Assembly (NCBI GenBank): GCA_964035795.1 | Contig: OZ038324.1 | Coordinates: 7,540,816 to 7,604,815, forward strand | Origin: Pterobdella sp. o SKG-2022 | Lineage: Eukaryota > Annelida > Clitellata > Hirudinida > Piscicolidae | Length of the DNA: 64,000 nt | Reading direction: 5' to 3' | In this document: positions 47,098 through 59,900 of the stretch, one piece after another | Layout of the letters: each line of letters starts with the position of its first letter | Numbering within the stretch: position 1 is the stretch's first letter | Position numbers and translations under genes: made by a program | Notes under the pieces: model-generated | Told to the model about the DNA's origin: nothing | Database searches by the model: none | What the model saw: the letters and a program-made list of their open reading frames with translations, nothing else

Positions 47098-50000
47098 ATG
47101 TCTTGTCATGAAGGTTGGGAATGTAATGCTTTTAGTAATTCATAGAAAGGTTTTTAGTTTCAACTTATTCAAACATCGGAAGATGTACTAAACAAATAGT
47201 TCAACCGCCGCAAACCGCATATTTAAGAAAAACTTACATAATTAGACTGAAAAACAAGTAATCAAACTTACTAAAAATATGTTAATTTCATTATTTTTCA
47301 GCCTTGTATAAATTAGTTAATTCCAATTTACGTTTCCACTTTAAGGTGAATACTTTAGGAATTTTTAACAAGTTTTTTATGCTATTCAGTTAAAGATCAT
47401 CATTGCATAATTTAAAATTACGACATTTAAATCACTATTTTCCAAAGTTCTATTCTTAATGTACCAAAACCATTGAATCAACATTGAACCTCAATAATGC
47501 TATAAAAACAGACTTTTTTTCACAATAAATAATAACTTCCATCAACTTGCCACTTAAACAGGGGTAACCTGCGACAATTGTTTGATAACAGGCTTTTCGG
47601 GCCAGCGTCTAAAGTGCCTAAACTGTTTTGATTATGACTTATGTCAGGAATGTTATGCAGCAGGTGCCTACTCCAACAACCACCTCCCCTCCCATTCCAT
47701 GCAATGCATTCTCACCCGCTCCCATATCGGTTTGTTGTTTACTAGTATATAAAGCATAATAATATAACTTAATAATAGTATAATTATAGCAATAATAATT
47801 TTTTATGTTAATAATAAAAAGAACATTTTTTTCTCAATGAATCTTTGGATAGATACAAATAAATCTTGAGATAGATGATACCAATGAATCTTTAGATAGA
47901 TAGATTCCAATAAATCTTTAGATAGATAGATAACAATAAATATTTAGGTATATAGATACCAACAAATCTTTAAATAGATAGATTCCAATGAATCTTTAGA
48001 TAGATAGATTCCAATAAATCTTAAGATAGATGATACCAAACAATCTTTAGATAGATGATACTAAACAATCTTTGATAGATAAATACCAATAAATCTTAAG
48101 ATAGATACAAATAAATCTTAAGATAGATACAAATAAATCTTTAGATAGATAGATACCAATAAATCTTTAGATAGATACAAATAAATCTTTAGATAGGTAC
48201 AAATAAATCTTCAGCTAGATAGATACCAATAAATCTTAAGATAGATACCAATAAATCTTAAGATAGATAGATACCAATGAATCTTTAGATAGATAGATAC
48301 CAATGAATTTTTGTTTGTTAATATATAGTTTGCTTATTCGACTTAAAAATTTCTCCAAGTGTTTTAAAAAAAAATAATTTCAATAATTATTATTTCAACT
48401 AATTAACAATGTTCATTTATTTTACAAGTATATTTTTTTTTCATGTTTTTTGGTAACACAGGTCTCATTAGTATAATGATTTTTTCAAAAGCCAAACCAT
48501 AAAACAAATATAATTTGAGAACACTTTGTTAGTTTATTAAGATACGAAGGTTTTCATTAACAAAGTAACATTTTCAAGTATACTTGAAGCATACTTGAGA
48601 ATGTTACTTTGTTAACGAAAAGCTTTGTATCTTAATAAACTAACCAAGTGTTCTGAAATTATATTCATTAGTATATCTGTTTTAGTATTAGTAAATATTA
48701 GTCATATTCAACGTTATTGATAATTTTCTTATGGATTATCACAGTATAATGTTGACAAGCAACTAAACGAACTCGAACAGATATACTGTTAGGAGGGGAG
48801 GCAGGAGCTTTACTACAGCAGTCTTTCCAATGCCCCTTCTGTCCTCTTTTAGGCTTCACCACCCACTCTCTTGAGACACATGTGCGAAACAAACACAAGG
48901 ATAAAACTTCTATTGAAGTGGTCTGTAAACTTTTAATCATGTTTCATTTTTATTTTTCAGCTTCCTTTCTTATACTATCTACTGTTATGTGGGTTCCAAC
49001 TGGGGAAGCTATATGGCTTTAATAAACCATGCCATAATTCATTTAAATAGAAAACAGACTTTAGTTTGAGTTCAAATTCTTATTAATTATTTTTTTATTC
49101 TATTTATAACTCAACCAATGTTTCAAAATTAACTTTTTCAATATTATTGTGACTTTTTCATGTCAGATCTGTCCAGTTTGCTCAGTGACCCCGAATAGTG
49201 AGCCTAACCGAGTCACCACTGACCTACCTCAGCATATCATCTCCACACACAAGAAGCCAGTTCTTGATATGGTATCTTGATATTACTATTTTGATGATTG
49301 CTTTCAATTTAAAATTTTTATTGGGAAGACCACTAGTTCATTAATTGATGAAACCTTTTGCAGTTATAACACATTATTGAGTAAAAGCATTGATATATAT
49401 CTATCAATCAAGCTAAAGTATTCGATAATGGCTTTTCACACCAGCTAACCTCACTGCAGTATGAGGAAGAGATAGGATTGGCTGGAGGGGTCGGTGGCTT
49501 TCGACAAATCAGGCGGGTGAATAACTCATCCAGGGGTGCCATTTCTTCTCAACGCATGCGTACCAACCTACAAAGCATCAACTTTGGCGAGCAGAACAAA
49601 GAATCTCTATCTAGTTCGTTTTTGTTTTTGATCACTCCTAATTTATATATTTATTTAGTCTTAATTTTTATAAAATAAGATATATTATTCTATTATACCA
49701 AATAATCATTGTTATAGTTTGTTTAGTTTTTTGACATCTTCTTGGGTTCCATGCTAGCAGCCCGATCATATCATTCAAATACTCATTTCTATCTTCATTA
49801 ATCATTTGTATCAATCAATGGAGTCACGCAATATGCATAATATTTCTATATTGCCGACATTTAATAAAAACTAACACCTACTGATACCATATAATTCTAT
49901 AAAACTTATAACATATAATATAATAACTGATAATGGACCAACTCCACCATTATCAGAGTTGATTTCTCAATTGTCAGTGATCCGAGGAACTCGGGGGGCT

Positions 50001-51023
50001 CCAGGAATTTCATCTCACCTGCAGCAACTTGAGTCACAACTAACCACAACTAGGTAGCGTTTGATGCTTTTGTTAGCGTTTGTTGTTTTTCCATCTTTAT
50101 TTTTAATTTTACTACACCACCCAACCATCATAATGCCATGATACAATCTCCACAGACAACAACTAGAACGACTGAGGACTCTTAACGTGGACTTTTCAAT
50201 GAGGGAGGCTCTATTTAACCAACTACCACGGCCATCTTCTAAACCCGCAAAGATGGCGGTTCTCAATGGAGTGATTATAAACGATAGTGGCGCTTCTTTG
50301 TCGTCTGGCTTTTCAGATGGTCAGCATTTCACCACGGAGTCACCACCCAACAATACAGCTTTCAACACACAAATCTCGTCGTCTAATCAAACTAAAAATA
50401 ACGACCAATCCACTTTGAGCGTTTCTTCTCAAAATTTTCTTCTTAATGAGTAAGTTATTTTCTGTTTCAATTTGATTAAAATTTTTTGAATTCATTACTA
50501 TCATTTTCATTAATTATGTATCAAATTAATGTCTTTAAATTTTGAAAAATTAATGTTTTAACTTTCATAAAACTCTAGTTTCGACTTTCTGACACATGCA
50601 AGCTCAAACGACGTTGAAGACGGAGAAGCAAGCGCCCTTTCAGGTTTTTCAAAGTCCTTATTTGCTCAAGAAATCATTATGTCTGTAATGACTTCCAAGG
50701 AACTCACTAAATCACTATCATCATTTTCTATATACTCACACGTGTCTCTTTCTCAATCTCACGAGGGAAACGAAAAAAAAGTTTTGTCACCGCCACATTC
50801 GTCTGCTTCAGTCACAAAAGGTGCCAATTCCTCTTCAAACACAACACCAAAGCCACCACAAAACAATCTGATTAAAGTTTCATTATCTTCAACGTCGTCA
50901 GCCGTATCACCCACTCCTCGTGTGGCTACATGTGTAACCATCAAGAAAACATCCTCAACAACCTCAAAAAACAATATCACAACATCTCAACAAATATCTA
51001 GCAACAACAATACAGCAAGCTGA
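47098..51023 (+). CDS. KCMF1: KCMF1-like E3 ubiquitin ligase (ZZ-type zinc finger)
   Basis: KCMF1 is a cytoplasmic E3 ligase that works with UBR4 in N-degron and lysosome-linked protein turnover. Exons: 47098-47113, 47562-47729, 48781-48920, 49167-49271, 49460-49613, 49957-50053, 50156-50449, 50579-51023; 472 residues (human 381). The start MSCHEG-VTCDNC matches human MSRHEGVSCDAC. The ZZ finger is at residues 8-60 (CDNC, CLNCFDYDLCQECY, MQCILTRSHI), followed by the C2H2-like part (FQCPFCPLLGFT, THSLETHVRNKH) and a second Cys pair (ICPVCSV). The DUF1644-like middle (GGFRQIRRVN, SSQRMRTNLQSINF), a coil (SSHLQQLESQL) and SKSLFAQEIIMSVM are conserved. The last about 105 residues, Ser/Thr/Asn/Pro-rich, extend past the usual C-terminus. 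Intron 2 holds a minisatellite and an inverted repeat. A poly(A)-like AATAAA lies at 51,067. Confidence 0.92.
47836..48305. repeat. AT-rich minisatellite (unit about 20-24 bases) in KCMF1 intron 2
   Basis: About 20 imperfect tandem copies of a unit like CCAATAAATCTTTAGATAGATA. Units vary in the number of GATA words and between AATAAATC and AATGAATC, which suggests block expansion with later mutation. Confidence 0.93.
48503..48672. mobile_element. Inverted repeat (hairpin MITE-like), copy 1, KCMF1 intron 2
   Basis: Arms of about 76 bases (48,505-48,580 and 48,591-48,668) are reverse complements with about 90% identity, separated by about 10 bases. The left arm contains GAGAACACTTTGTTAGTTTA and the right arm TAAACTAACCAAGTGTTCTG. 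No coding sequence lies inside. Size and structure fit a foldback MITE. It shares words with the inverted repeat at 54,033-54,165. Confidence 0.75.
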
Positions 51024-51579
51024 TATAAAATTAAATGAATTTTTTCGATATTTCAATTAAACTTTAAATAAATTCAAAAATTCTTATGAAATAATTTTTT
51101 ACTTATAACTTAAGCTTCCTTTAGTCTCAGTCCTTTAGGCATTATCATCATTTTGTTTTGTAGGATTGGGTTTTATTAAAAAAGATTTTCAAAGTGTTTG
51201 TATATACTTTCATATCGTTATAGGAAATTTCAAGTAATGCAATTGGTTTCTAGCGATTAATGGTAATTATAAGGTTTTATCAAGCATTTTAATAAATTAT
51301 TTTGGAGCATAGAATTTTAGTTAAACAAGTGGTATTATTTGATATCCCGTTTAAAAAATTATAATTGTTTGTCAGCTATAAAAGTTTGAAATCTAAGTCA
51401 TTTCATAAAGGATTTCAAATAAACGATTTTAACTTTTTAAACCTAGGTTCACTTTAAAGCATACGTGGAATTTACTTTTCATGTAACTAATCACATCTTA
51501 AAACAACCGTAAATATTGTAATCTAATTTGAATTCTTTGTTTAAAATAAGATAATACGTCATAAATAAACTTATTTGAC

Positions 51580-54500
51580 ATGATTAAATTTTTGTACCGG
51601 CACGGAAATATTATTTTTGGCGCTTTTATAGTTTTTTACATATATGTCGTCGTTTTTGGGATTATGTATGAGTTTCATGGAGAAATGAAAAGGGCGGAAA
51701 AACTAGATGAGTATCTAGTAATCCATTCACAAAATACTTTTGAAGTTGATTTGAGCAATCCAGAAGCAGTAATTAAAACTTAATAACAAAAAAAATTTTT
51801 ACACTTCATTTATTTTTGTTAATACTAGTTCAAAATGTTTTTTAGGTAAAAAGATATCGCAAAAATCGTTTTATAAAAGCTCAAAATCGGAATCCCAATA
51901 TCCAAGGGCCTGGCGAAGACGGTAAACCCGTTTATTTGAAAGAGGAAGAAGCAGCTTTAGCGAAAGAATTGTTCAAAAAGGAAACATTCAATGTGGTGGC
52001 ATCTAACAAAATTGCTATGGACCGAAGACTCAAAGATGCTCGACCCAAAGAGTTTGTTTTGTATCTGTTATACCTTTCAAAAGGTTTTAATGTAACAATA
52101 ACGATAACTTTATAAAATGAAATATGTCTCAGTAAAAGAATTTCAATATTGAAAACAATTTATATACCACAAAAATATAAAAAAAGATGTGAAAGTGTCA
52201 AGTACCCAAAAGATCTACCTACTGCTTCAGTCATCATGGTTTTCTGCAATGAAGCACCTTCAGCTTTACTGCGAACTGTCCACAGTGTCATCAACAGGTT
52301 CTATTTGATATTATATATAATCTGTGACATCAGTTTGCTCCCATCATTTCTTGCCATGCTATAAATTCATACTGTAAATTATTTAGTTTTATATAATTAC
52401 ATTTTAAAAATTTTTCATTTATTTTCACTAGTGAATAGTTAATTATTACATGAGAAATTTTTCATTATGCCAGGTCACCTTCTGAATATCTACATGAAGT
52501 AGTTTTAGTGGATGATGCCAGTGTCAGACGTGAGTGAAGTTTCAATGGGTCAAAAGCATCATTTGATTGGTCGATAATTTAGAAGCCAATTGATTCATCA
52601 ATTCAAAATAGTCAATATAGCTTTTTTTTGTTTCATAAAGAAAAATAACTTTTGTTTAAAAGTAAAAATAACATGCATTCAAAAATCCATCATATCCTTC
52701 ATCCCCTTCATACTCAGCAAACCTAGGCAAGGATTTAGAAAGATACATAGAAAAAATGTGGCCAGATGGTATTGTGAAGTTGTACCGCTCTACAGAGAGA
52801 CTGGGTCTGATAAAAGGAAAGATGATGGGAGCACGCCATGCCACGGGTGATGTTCTCATTTTCCTTGATGCTCACTGCGAGGCTACCTATATGTGGTATG
52901 GGAGGATTGTAGTTTAGGCGTTTTTTTTAGTTTTTTCTTATATAGCGCCAATTGAGATGAGTATGGTGTAGTTAATTCTGATGTAATATCTATTAGCTTG
53001 TTGATTTTTTTTATTTTTATGATATTATAAATTTCATTAATACTAATTAAATTATCACTATTCTCATTTATCACAAAACAAAACAGGATAGAGCCAATAT
53101 TGGCAAGAATAAAAGAGGACCGCAAAGTGGTTTTGTGTCCTATGATTGACTCCATCAATGATAACACTCTTGAGTACAACTATGAGAAAGGTTGTGTGGA
53201 GTGTGATGTGGTGCAAGTATGGGGTAGGGGTGCAAGTGTTTTAGGGATGACAATGATGGTTTCAAATCAAGATTTAAGGTTGTTAATAGGGATGTTGGTG
53301 GGAAATTATAATAAAAATACTTCAATATTCATCAAATACACACCCTGAACATGACAATATTGACTCAATTGCAGGATTGGCAGTGGGTGGCTTCAGCTGG
53401 ATGCTGCATTTCACATGGAGGGCTGTGCCCGAGAAGGAGATGAAAAGAAGAAAGAAGAGTTCTGATCCTGTTAGGTGTGTTTAATGGGTTCTTTTGGGTT
53501 TTTGTGACTGTCTATTTTTCGCTTGTTTGTCTAGTTACCCTAATTTTTCTATTTTCATTTATAAATGAAAACAAGCCATTCTACACCACCACCCAGGTCT
53601 CCAACAATGGCGGGTGGCTTGTTCGCTGCCGAAAGGAAGTTTTTTTTTGAAACAGGGGGTTATGACGAAGGGATGGAAGTCTGGGGAGGAGAAAACCTGG
53701 AAATATCATTCAGAGTAGGTATTTTGGGACCTTCCATTGCTCAAAGATAACATTATATATGTAACTCATCTATCTATCTCAGACATGGATGTGTGGGGGA
53801 TCTTTAGAATTCCTTCCCTGCTCAAGAGTGGGACACATCTTCAGAGGAGCACATCCCTACACCTTTCTCAGTGATATTTTTTTATATTGTGTTTTTCTAT
53901 GTTATTATGGATGTGTGAAAATAGTTGTAAAAATATATATAATGACTTAATATTGTGGAATACAAAAGTTTCGAACTTTTCATTTCATAAGTTTTTGATT
54001 TGGATTGTTCTTGTATGAAGCTTATTCAGTTTCGATTTGAATCAAACACTTTCATTAACTGAACAATAATACGAAGCTTTTTGTAAGTTGATAGGATAAT
54101 GTGAGTTCAACTTACGAAAAGCTTCATAACATTATTAAGTTAATGAAAGTGTTTGATTCAAATCGTTTTTTTTAATAGGCTAGTTTAGTTAACCTTATTC
54201 AGTTTATTACGAAAAAATTTAACTTTACACAAGAGTCACTTTTTTTCATTTTTTTTTTGGAAACCTTTCCAAAGACTTCTATGGTATATTCAAAGCAATA
54301 AAGATGACCGACCTACATCACAGACAAGGACACACATGGGCTGAACAGCGTGAGACTGGCTGAGGTGTGGATGGACGACTATAAAAGACTTTTCTACTCC
54401 TATCGTCAAGATCTCAAGGTTTCTGTGGAAACTCATCATCGATTATATTCTGCAATTTTTTCTTTATTTCTGCTATATAATATTATTAGGAATATATTCT

Positions 54501-55671
54501 ATTTCTTAATCAAAAAGAAAAAGGTTATATTTTATCCCTTGGTGAAGTTAAAAGATTCTTTGAAGAAATTTGATTTATTTTAAAAAAACGATTGCAGACG
54601 GCGGTGGTGGATGGAAGGGCTGGAGACTTGAGTGGAAGGTTGGAGTTGAGGAAGAGGCTACAGTGCAAGAGTTTCAAATGGTACCTTGATAATGTCTTCC
54701 CCGAGAAGTTCATTCCTGATGAGAATGTCAGATCTTTTGGAATGGTGGGTGGGAGTGTAGGATGGTCGGCGGTGGTTTCAGATATAGGATAGTGAATGGT
54801 GGTGTGGAGTGGTGGGTGAATCGATAGAGGATCATAAATTTTAGATGTTGATTTGGTGTAAGTTTTAAAAAAGTAAATGACATGTGTTGTACTAAAAAAT
54901 ATTATTTTTCCATCTTACTCCACTGCATAAAACTCTTTTAACCATCTCATACTTCGCCACCCTACCACCAGGTAATGAACGTACCTAACAACATGTGCAT
55001 GGACACACTGGGCAGGGAGGAGCATGCTAGCATGACTGCCTGTGTCTTCACCTGCCAAGGTGGCACTAGTACCAGTGAGGTATGGGGTTTTTTTCTCTTG
55101 TTAGAAATTTTAGAACTATTTTGTAAATGTGCTAATTTTTTATATTGAATCATACATTTTTCAGTGCCGAGTAGTAGGATTGTGCACCAAATAAAAATCA
55201 ATATAAATTAAATTTAAAAGTAAACACTTTATGGCAGGTGTTTTCGTTCAGTATGAGTGGAGAAATAAGAAGGGAGAATTTTTGCCTTGACTCCCCCAAT
55301 CTGCCTGGCTCTGAGGTCTTCTTTCGTCCATGCCACTCTCAAGGGGGAAACCAAAAATGGATCTATAACAAAGTTTGTTTTAATGTTATATCGTTTGAAT
55401 TTTGTTAGTTAATAATGTTTAGAAAAATTTAAACTGTACAAAGTTTATTTTTCAAACAATATTAATGGAAGAAAATGATGTTGACATAGCTAATTGATAA
55501 AATACAACTCCAAAACAGAAAACCATGCAAATAGAGCATTCCGGAAAAGGTTGTTGTCTTGACGTCACAGGAGTGAATAACAGTATGCCATTGAAGCTGA
55601 TGAAATGTAACCCTTCCATCCTGGGTCAGCAATGGCAGTTTGAGAAGCTTGTTAATGGCTTCGATTTTTGA
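51580..55671 (+). CDS. Polypeptide N-acetylgalactosaminyltransferase (GALNT family)
   Basis: Starts mucin-type O-glycosylation in the Golgi by moving GalNAc from UDP-GalNAc to Ser/Thr. Exons: 51580-51768, 51846-52051, 52187-52297, 52474-52529, 52718-52895, 53087-53190, 53375-53474, 53597-53714, 53783-53870, 54324-54418, 54598-54744, 54972-55079, 55238-55372, 55519-55671, all in phase; 595 residues. It is a type II membrane protein (helix about 8-30). Catalytic part: [20 protein letters not shown], the metal-binding DAH in FLDAHCEA, the acceptor-side block [20 protein letters not shown] and [12 protein letters not shown], and the terminal [11 protein letters not shown]. The ricin-type lectin domain follows with CMDTLG, CLDSPN and CLDVTG words and Q-x-W motifs (NQKWIY, QQWQF). 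Nothing essential is missing. Which of the many GALNT subfamilies it belongs to cannot be told by eye. Confidence 0.93.
54033..54165. mobile_element. Inverted repeat (hairpin MITE-like), copy 2, GALNT intron 9
   Basis: Arms of 59 bases (54,033-54,091 and 54,107-54,165) are reverse complements with only a few mismatches, separated by 15 bases. The left arm contains CAAACACTTTCATTAACTGA and ACGAAGCTTTTTGTAAG. The order of shared words (AACACTTT, then TTA, then ACGAAG, then TTTT) matches copy 1, so the two look like members of one family. Confidence 0.72.
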
Positions 55672-56902
55672 GTCTGATCTTATGTTCATTGATATTTTCA
55701 ATGTTTATGTTTGTCTGTATTTTTTACGATTGTTTATGATACTTTCGTTTTTAATATTTGTTATTTTTTTTGTTTTATGAAAAATTCTATGTTCAAAAAT
55801 ATTTTTTCTATTTATTTTTTTATTTTTTTTCTGGGAATGAAATATTTTTTAATTTTAACTATTTGCTTAATTCTTTTTCCAACCTTCCATATATGTATAC
55901 CTTGTTCATAATATACTATGCGTCACATGTGCTACGATCTTTTTCCATTTTTTTTGTCACATGACTTTCTTCAGCACACGTCGTTGTTAAACTGACTCAT
56001 TTTAAACAGACTTTTGGGCGGTTTCATAGGTGTATTAATCAAATTTAACACTCACTTCCACATTTTACCTTGTGGCCTCTTGAATCTAAACTGCATTTAA
56101 AATATAATACGATTGCTACGTGGTATTTATATTGACTGCATTTTTAGGTTTTAAATTATGTAACTTTCTTGCATGTTATTGAGTTATATAAAGTTGAAAT
56201 TGAATTATAATTATCAATTTAGCGTGATATTTAAGCTCAAATTTTTATTATAACTATATATCTATTCATCAGCATGCATCAATAATTGCTTTCATTTGTA
56301 GTGCCTCTGCGAGATCTCTTGCACCACATTGCCTTGACCATTTTATGATATTTATATTCGTCAATTGTAAATGTTTTTTATTCACACAGAATATTTAAAA
56401 TTTTTAAATTTATTGGTTTTTTTCAAGTTTTGTATTCAATGGTTTCATTTGTTTAAACTCTAGGTGTTTATTTTTTAAATTTCATATAATGGAAGCTATT
56501 GAAAATAAAAAACATATTTTATTTCAAATTGTTAAGTTTTTTAAGAATTATCATAAACAAGCAATCTTGTCTGAAATGCGCGCGTTAGTCGTACTCACTC
56601 CTACGTCATCTCATAATAATTTCATCAAAAATTATTTCAATATCACTCCCACTCTAAAAAAGATATGACTTGTTGAATTTACGAACTTGTTTTAAAAACT
56701 TTATAAACAAACTGATACGTTTTGTTGCTTTTTACTTTTGTATCTTCCATTATTTTTATTATAAAGTCCAAGACAGAAAAGCCGTCACACCAAGCTCCAA
56801 TAATTTTGGCTAAAAATAAATTCAGATTCAAAAAGTTGGAGAGCTTAATGAATGCTTAAAATATTTGGATTTTGAGAAAATTAATGGCTTGCAGACGATA
56901 GG
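55672..56902. other. GALNT 3' region and spacer before SCAI
   Basis: This AT-rich region shows no exon I can support. AATAAA at about 56,504 on the plus strand could end the GALNT transcript, about 830 bases past its stop. The SCAI promoter and 5' UTR should lie in the last few hundred bases. Confidence 0.45.
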
Positions 56903-59900
56903 ATGCAAACCGCGCAGGTTTATTCTCCCACCACTTGGGCTAAGCAAAGAAGAAACGAGTTCAGAGCCGGTCAGCTCTCTCAACAGGTAACCGGTCGTTG
57001 CTTCTTACTCAAGCATTGAGTATATTATGTTATAAAACAGTTTAATTAGTTCTATATTATTATGTTTTTTATGTGTTTACGGCAGCAATCAATAAACCTG
57101 CCAAATGTGGGTCAGGATGCAGATGAAAATGAAAGAAAGATTGTCAATGAGTTTTGCCACTTTTTAGAAAAGTCTAAACAACTCTTCAATGGCTTAAGGT
57201 TTGTATCATTTTATTAAATTTATGTGTTTATTATTTGAATTTCAAGATTTGATTTTTCCAAAAAATCTTCTAGAGATCTGCCTCAGTATGGTCACAAGCA
57301 ATGGCAATCTTATTTTGGCCGAACATTTGATGTATACACCAAGTTATGGAAGTTCCAACAACAGAACAGGTCTACATTAACTTAATAAATGAAAAATTTA
57401 TACTGACTAAAATATTAACTTTATTAAATGAAATTCTTGTAGACAAATATTGGACTTGAAATATGGCTTGAAAAGGTGGCAAATCGGCGAAGTAGCTTCA
57501 AAGATTGGTCAACTCTACTACCATTATTAGTATGAATTTTACATACTTTTCAAATATCAAATTTATTCCATTTTGTGTTTTTTATGAATTTTTAAAAAAC
57601 TTCAAGTGATATAATATATATATTCACTTTCTTGAAAATTAAATTTAAATTATTTATGTTAGTTTTAATGATTATATGATAAATAAATTGAATATCAAAC
57701 AGCTTAAGGACAAGTGAAACAAACTACCTCAATGAATCATTTGCCTTTTACTCTGCCATCCGCATGCGAGGCTACTACTCCAAGACCTCCAAGGAAGAAA
57801 GGTTAGCAGGACATATGTCTCATTATAATGCCATAAAACTTATAAGGTTTTTTTTATTCTTCAATTATTTTTATTGACTCTACAACTATATAATAACAAA
57901 ACCAATGATGAACAAGAAAAATCATCATCATCATTTTGCATCTGTTTCCATGCTAGCATGGGTTGGATGGGGTCTCATAATAGCTCTTCTCCAAGAAAAC
58001 CTAATTGTTATAATTGAAACCAATGTTGTTTGACAGTATTTTTCCAAGAATTAAATGTACCTATAAAAGTAAATACATTGACCCACATTGTTGAAATATC
58101 ACAACAGGCCTGACCTCACAGTGAAAAAGTTGAGATACTATGCTAGGTTTGTGGTATAAAAAAATTAATATAAATAATAATAAATTAGTTGATGACTCAC
58201 AAAATTATAATCTAATATGAATAAAAAAAAACAAATCAATAGGTCATTCTGTATAAAATAACATCAATTAATTCTTTAATAAAATGAAAAAATTTAGAGG
58301 TAATATTTATTATATAAAATAACGATAGCTTGATGTACTCAGGTTTGTGGTGGTGTGTTTGCTGCTCAAGAAGATGAGTCTGGTGAAGGAGCTTGTGAGG
58401 GTGGGTTCAGTTTTATATGCTTTCAAACATGCATATGAATACATCAAAACATACCAACATATACACCAAAAAAACACATACATCCTAGCACACAGACACA
58501 TTCACTCAAATATACTCCAATGTACACCACAAAACATGCACGCACAAACCAATGGCAGGAAAAACAAACCGTACATATAGGATTAAATATAGTTGATTGG
58601 TACCCAGGAGCTGGCCAGACAGATAGAGGAGTACACAAGCACATATGGGCCTGAAGATCAGCTGGAGTGGACTCTGGTGCTAGGGGAGATCAGGGCCTTT
58701 GTAGAGGTGGGTAGTTTTTAATTTTTGAGGGTGTATATGCAGGATGTGTTAATGATTATTATGTATATTATAGATTCTGGTTGTAAGACTTTTATTATAT
58801 ATTATGTTTTTTGGTTGTAAAACTGGAGTATATATGTGTCATTTATATTTTATGAATACTTGACATTGTATTGTATTGAGGTGAAACAGTGGTGATATTT
58901 GATAACTTGGGAATACAACTTCTGAGATGACTTATGATGATAATGATGCTTGTTCAAACAGGCAGACCACATAACAAATGTGTTTGATCAGTCGATGACC
59001 CCACTCACGCTAACACACCGACTCACACCCGCCACTATTGCTCCCCTCGATGAGGCTTTCCTTCCCTCACCACACTCACTCAACACTAACACCCTCTCAC
59101 TCCAAGAGATTCTTATTGTTGGAAACTGCCATGAACAAGTGGGTGAAAATTGTTTTTGGGGTGTGGTAGTATGAGTAGGTTTAGTAATAGTAGTGAGATT
59201 AGTAGAGATAACGGCAAACAAACCACTTCAGATAAAGTTCAGTGAGTTGACCTTAGACATGTTCCGAGTGTTACAAACCTTGGAGAGAGAGCCTCAAGAG
59301 GAATGCAACACCCAACTTTTTGATGCCTCTCCTGCTCCCGGCAAGGCTCCATTTGTTAGTTACTTCCATTTTTGCTTATATTTAAAGGGCCCAGCAGTCA
59401 CATAATCAAACACACGCACGACGCACACATACACACAGGAAAGCATGATGAAACGTGACAACCCACACAAGTACCTCTTGTACAAACCGACCATAAGCCA
59501 GCTACTAGCTTTTCTAGCTTCCGGTTTCAAGGAGCTGCCTAGCAATGGTATCATGCTGCTGTATCTGTCAGCTGATGGCTTTTTTGGCGCGGCTAATCAT
59601 GATAACCAGGTCACCAAGGACCCACCATGTTGGTTGCTAGGCTCTTTACGGTCTATCTAACCAAAAATATATTTTTGTACTCAATATTTTTTCAACAAAT
59701 TTAAAATTGTATTAATGACAGTAAGGTTATATATGTTGGGTCTATTCAATTGATATTCTTTCAACACCATAAAACACCACCACATAATGATCATGTAACA
59801 ACCATTTTGACATGAAGGGGTGCGAGGGGCTTATGATGTAGGAGGTGTGGTGACGAACAGTCGTCGAGAAACTGACCACCATACCAGGAATAAAAGGGCG

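Noticed and set aside
47836..48305. Possible CRISPR-like array because of regular direct repeats
   Set aside because: Repeats are tandem with no unique spacers and lie in an animal intron; this is a minisatellite.
48698..48940. 80-residue minus-strand frame
   Set aside because: It overlaps KCMF1 exon 3 in antisense; the plus-strand product is the conserved one.
58347..58580. Plus-strand frame reading through SCAI exon 7 into CA-rich sequence
   Set aside because: The conserved part ends at the GT donor at 58,401; the rest is intron read-through.
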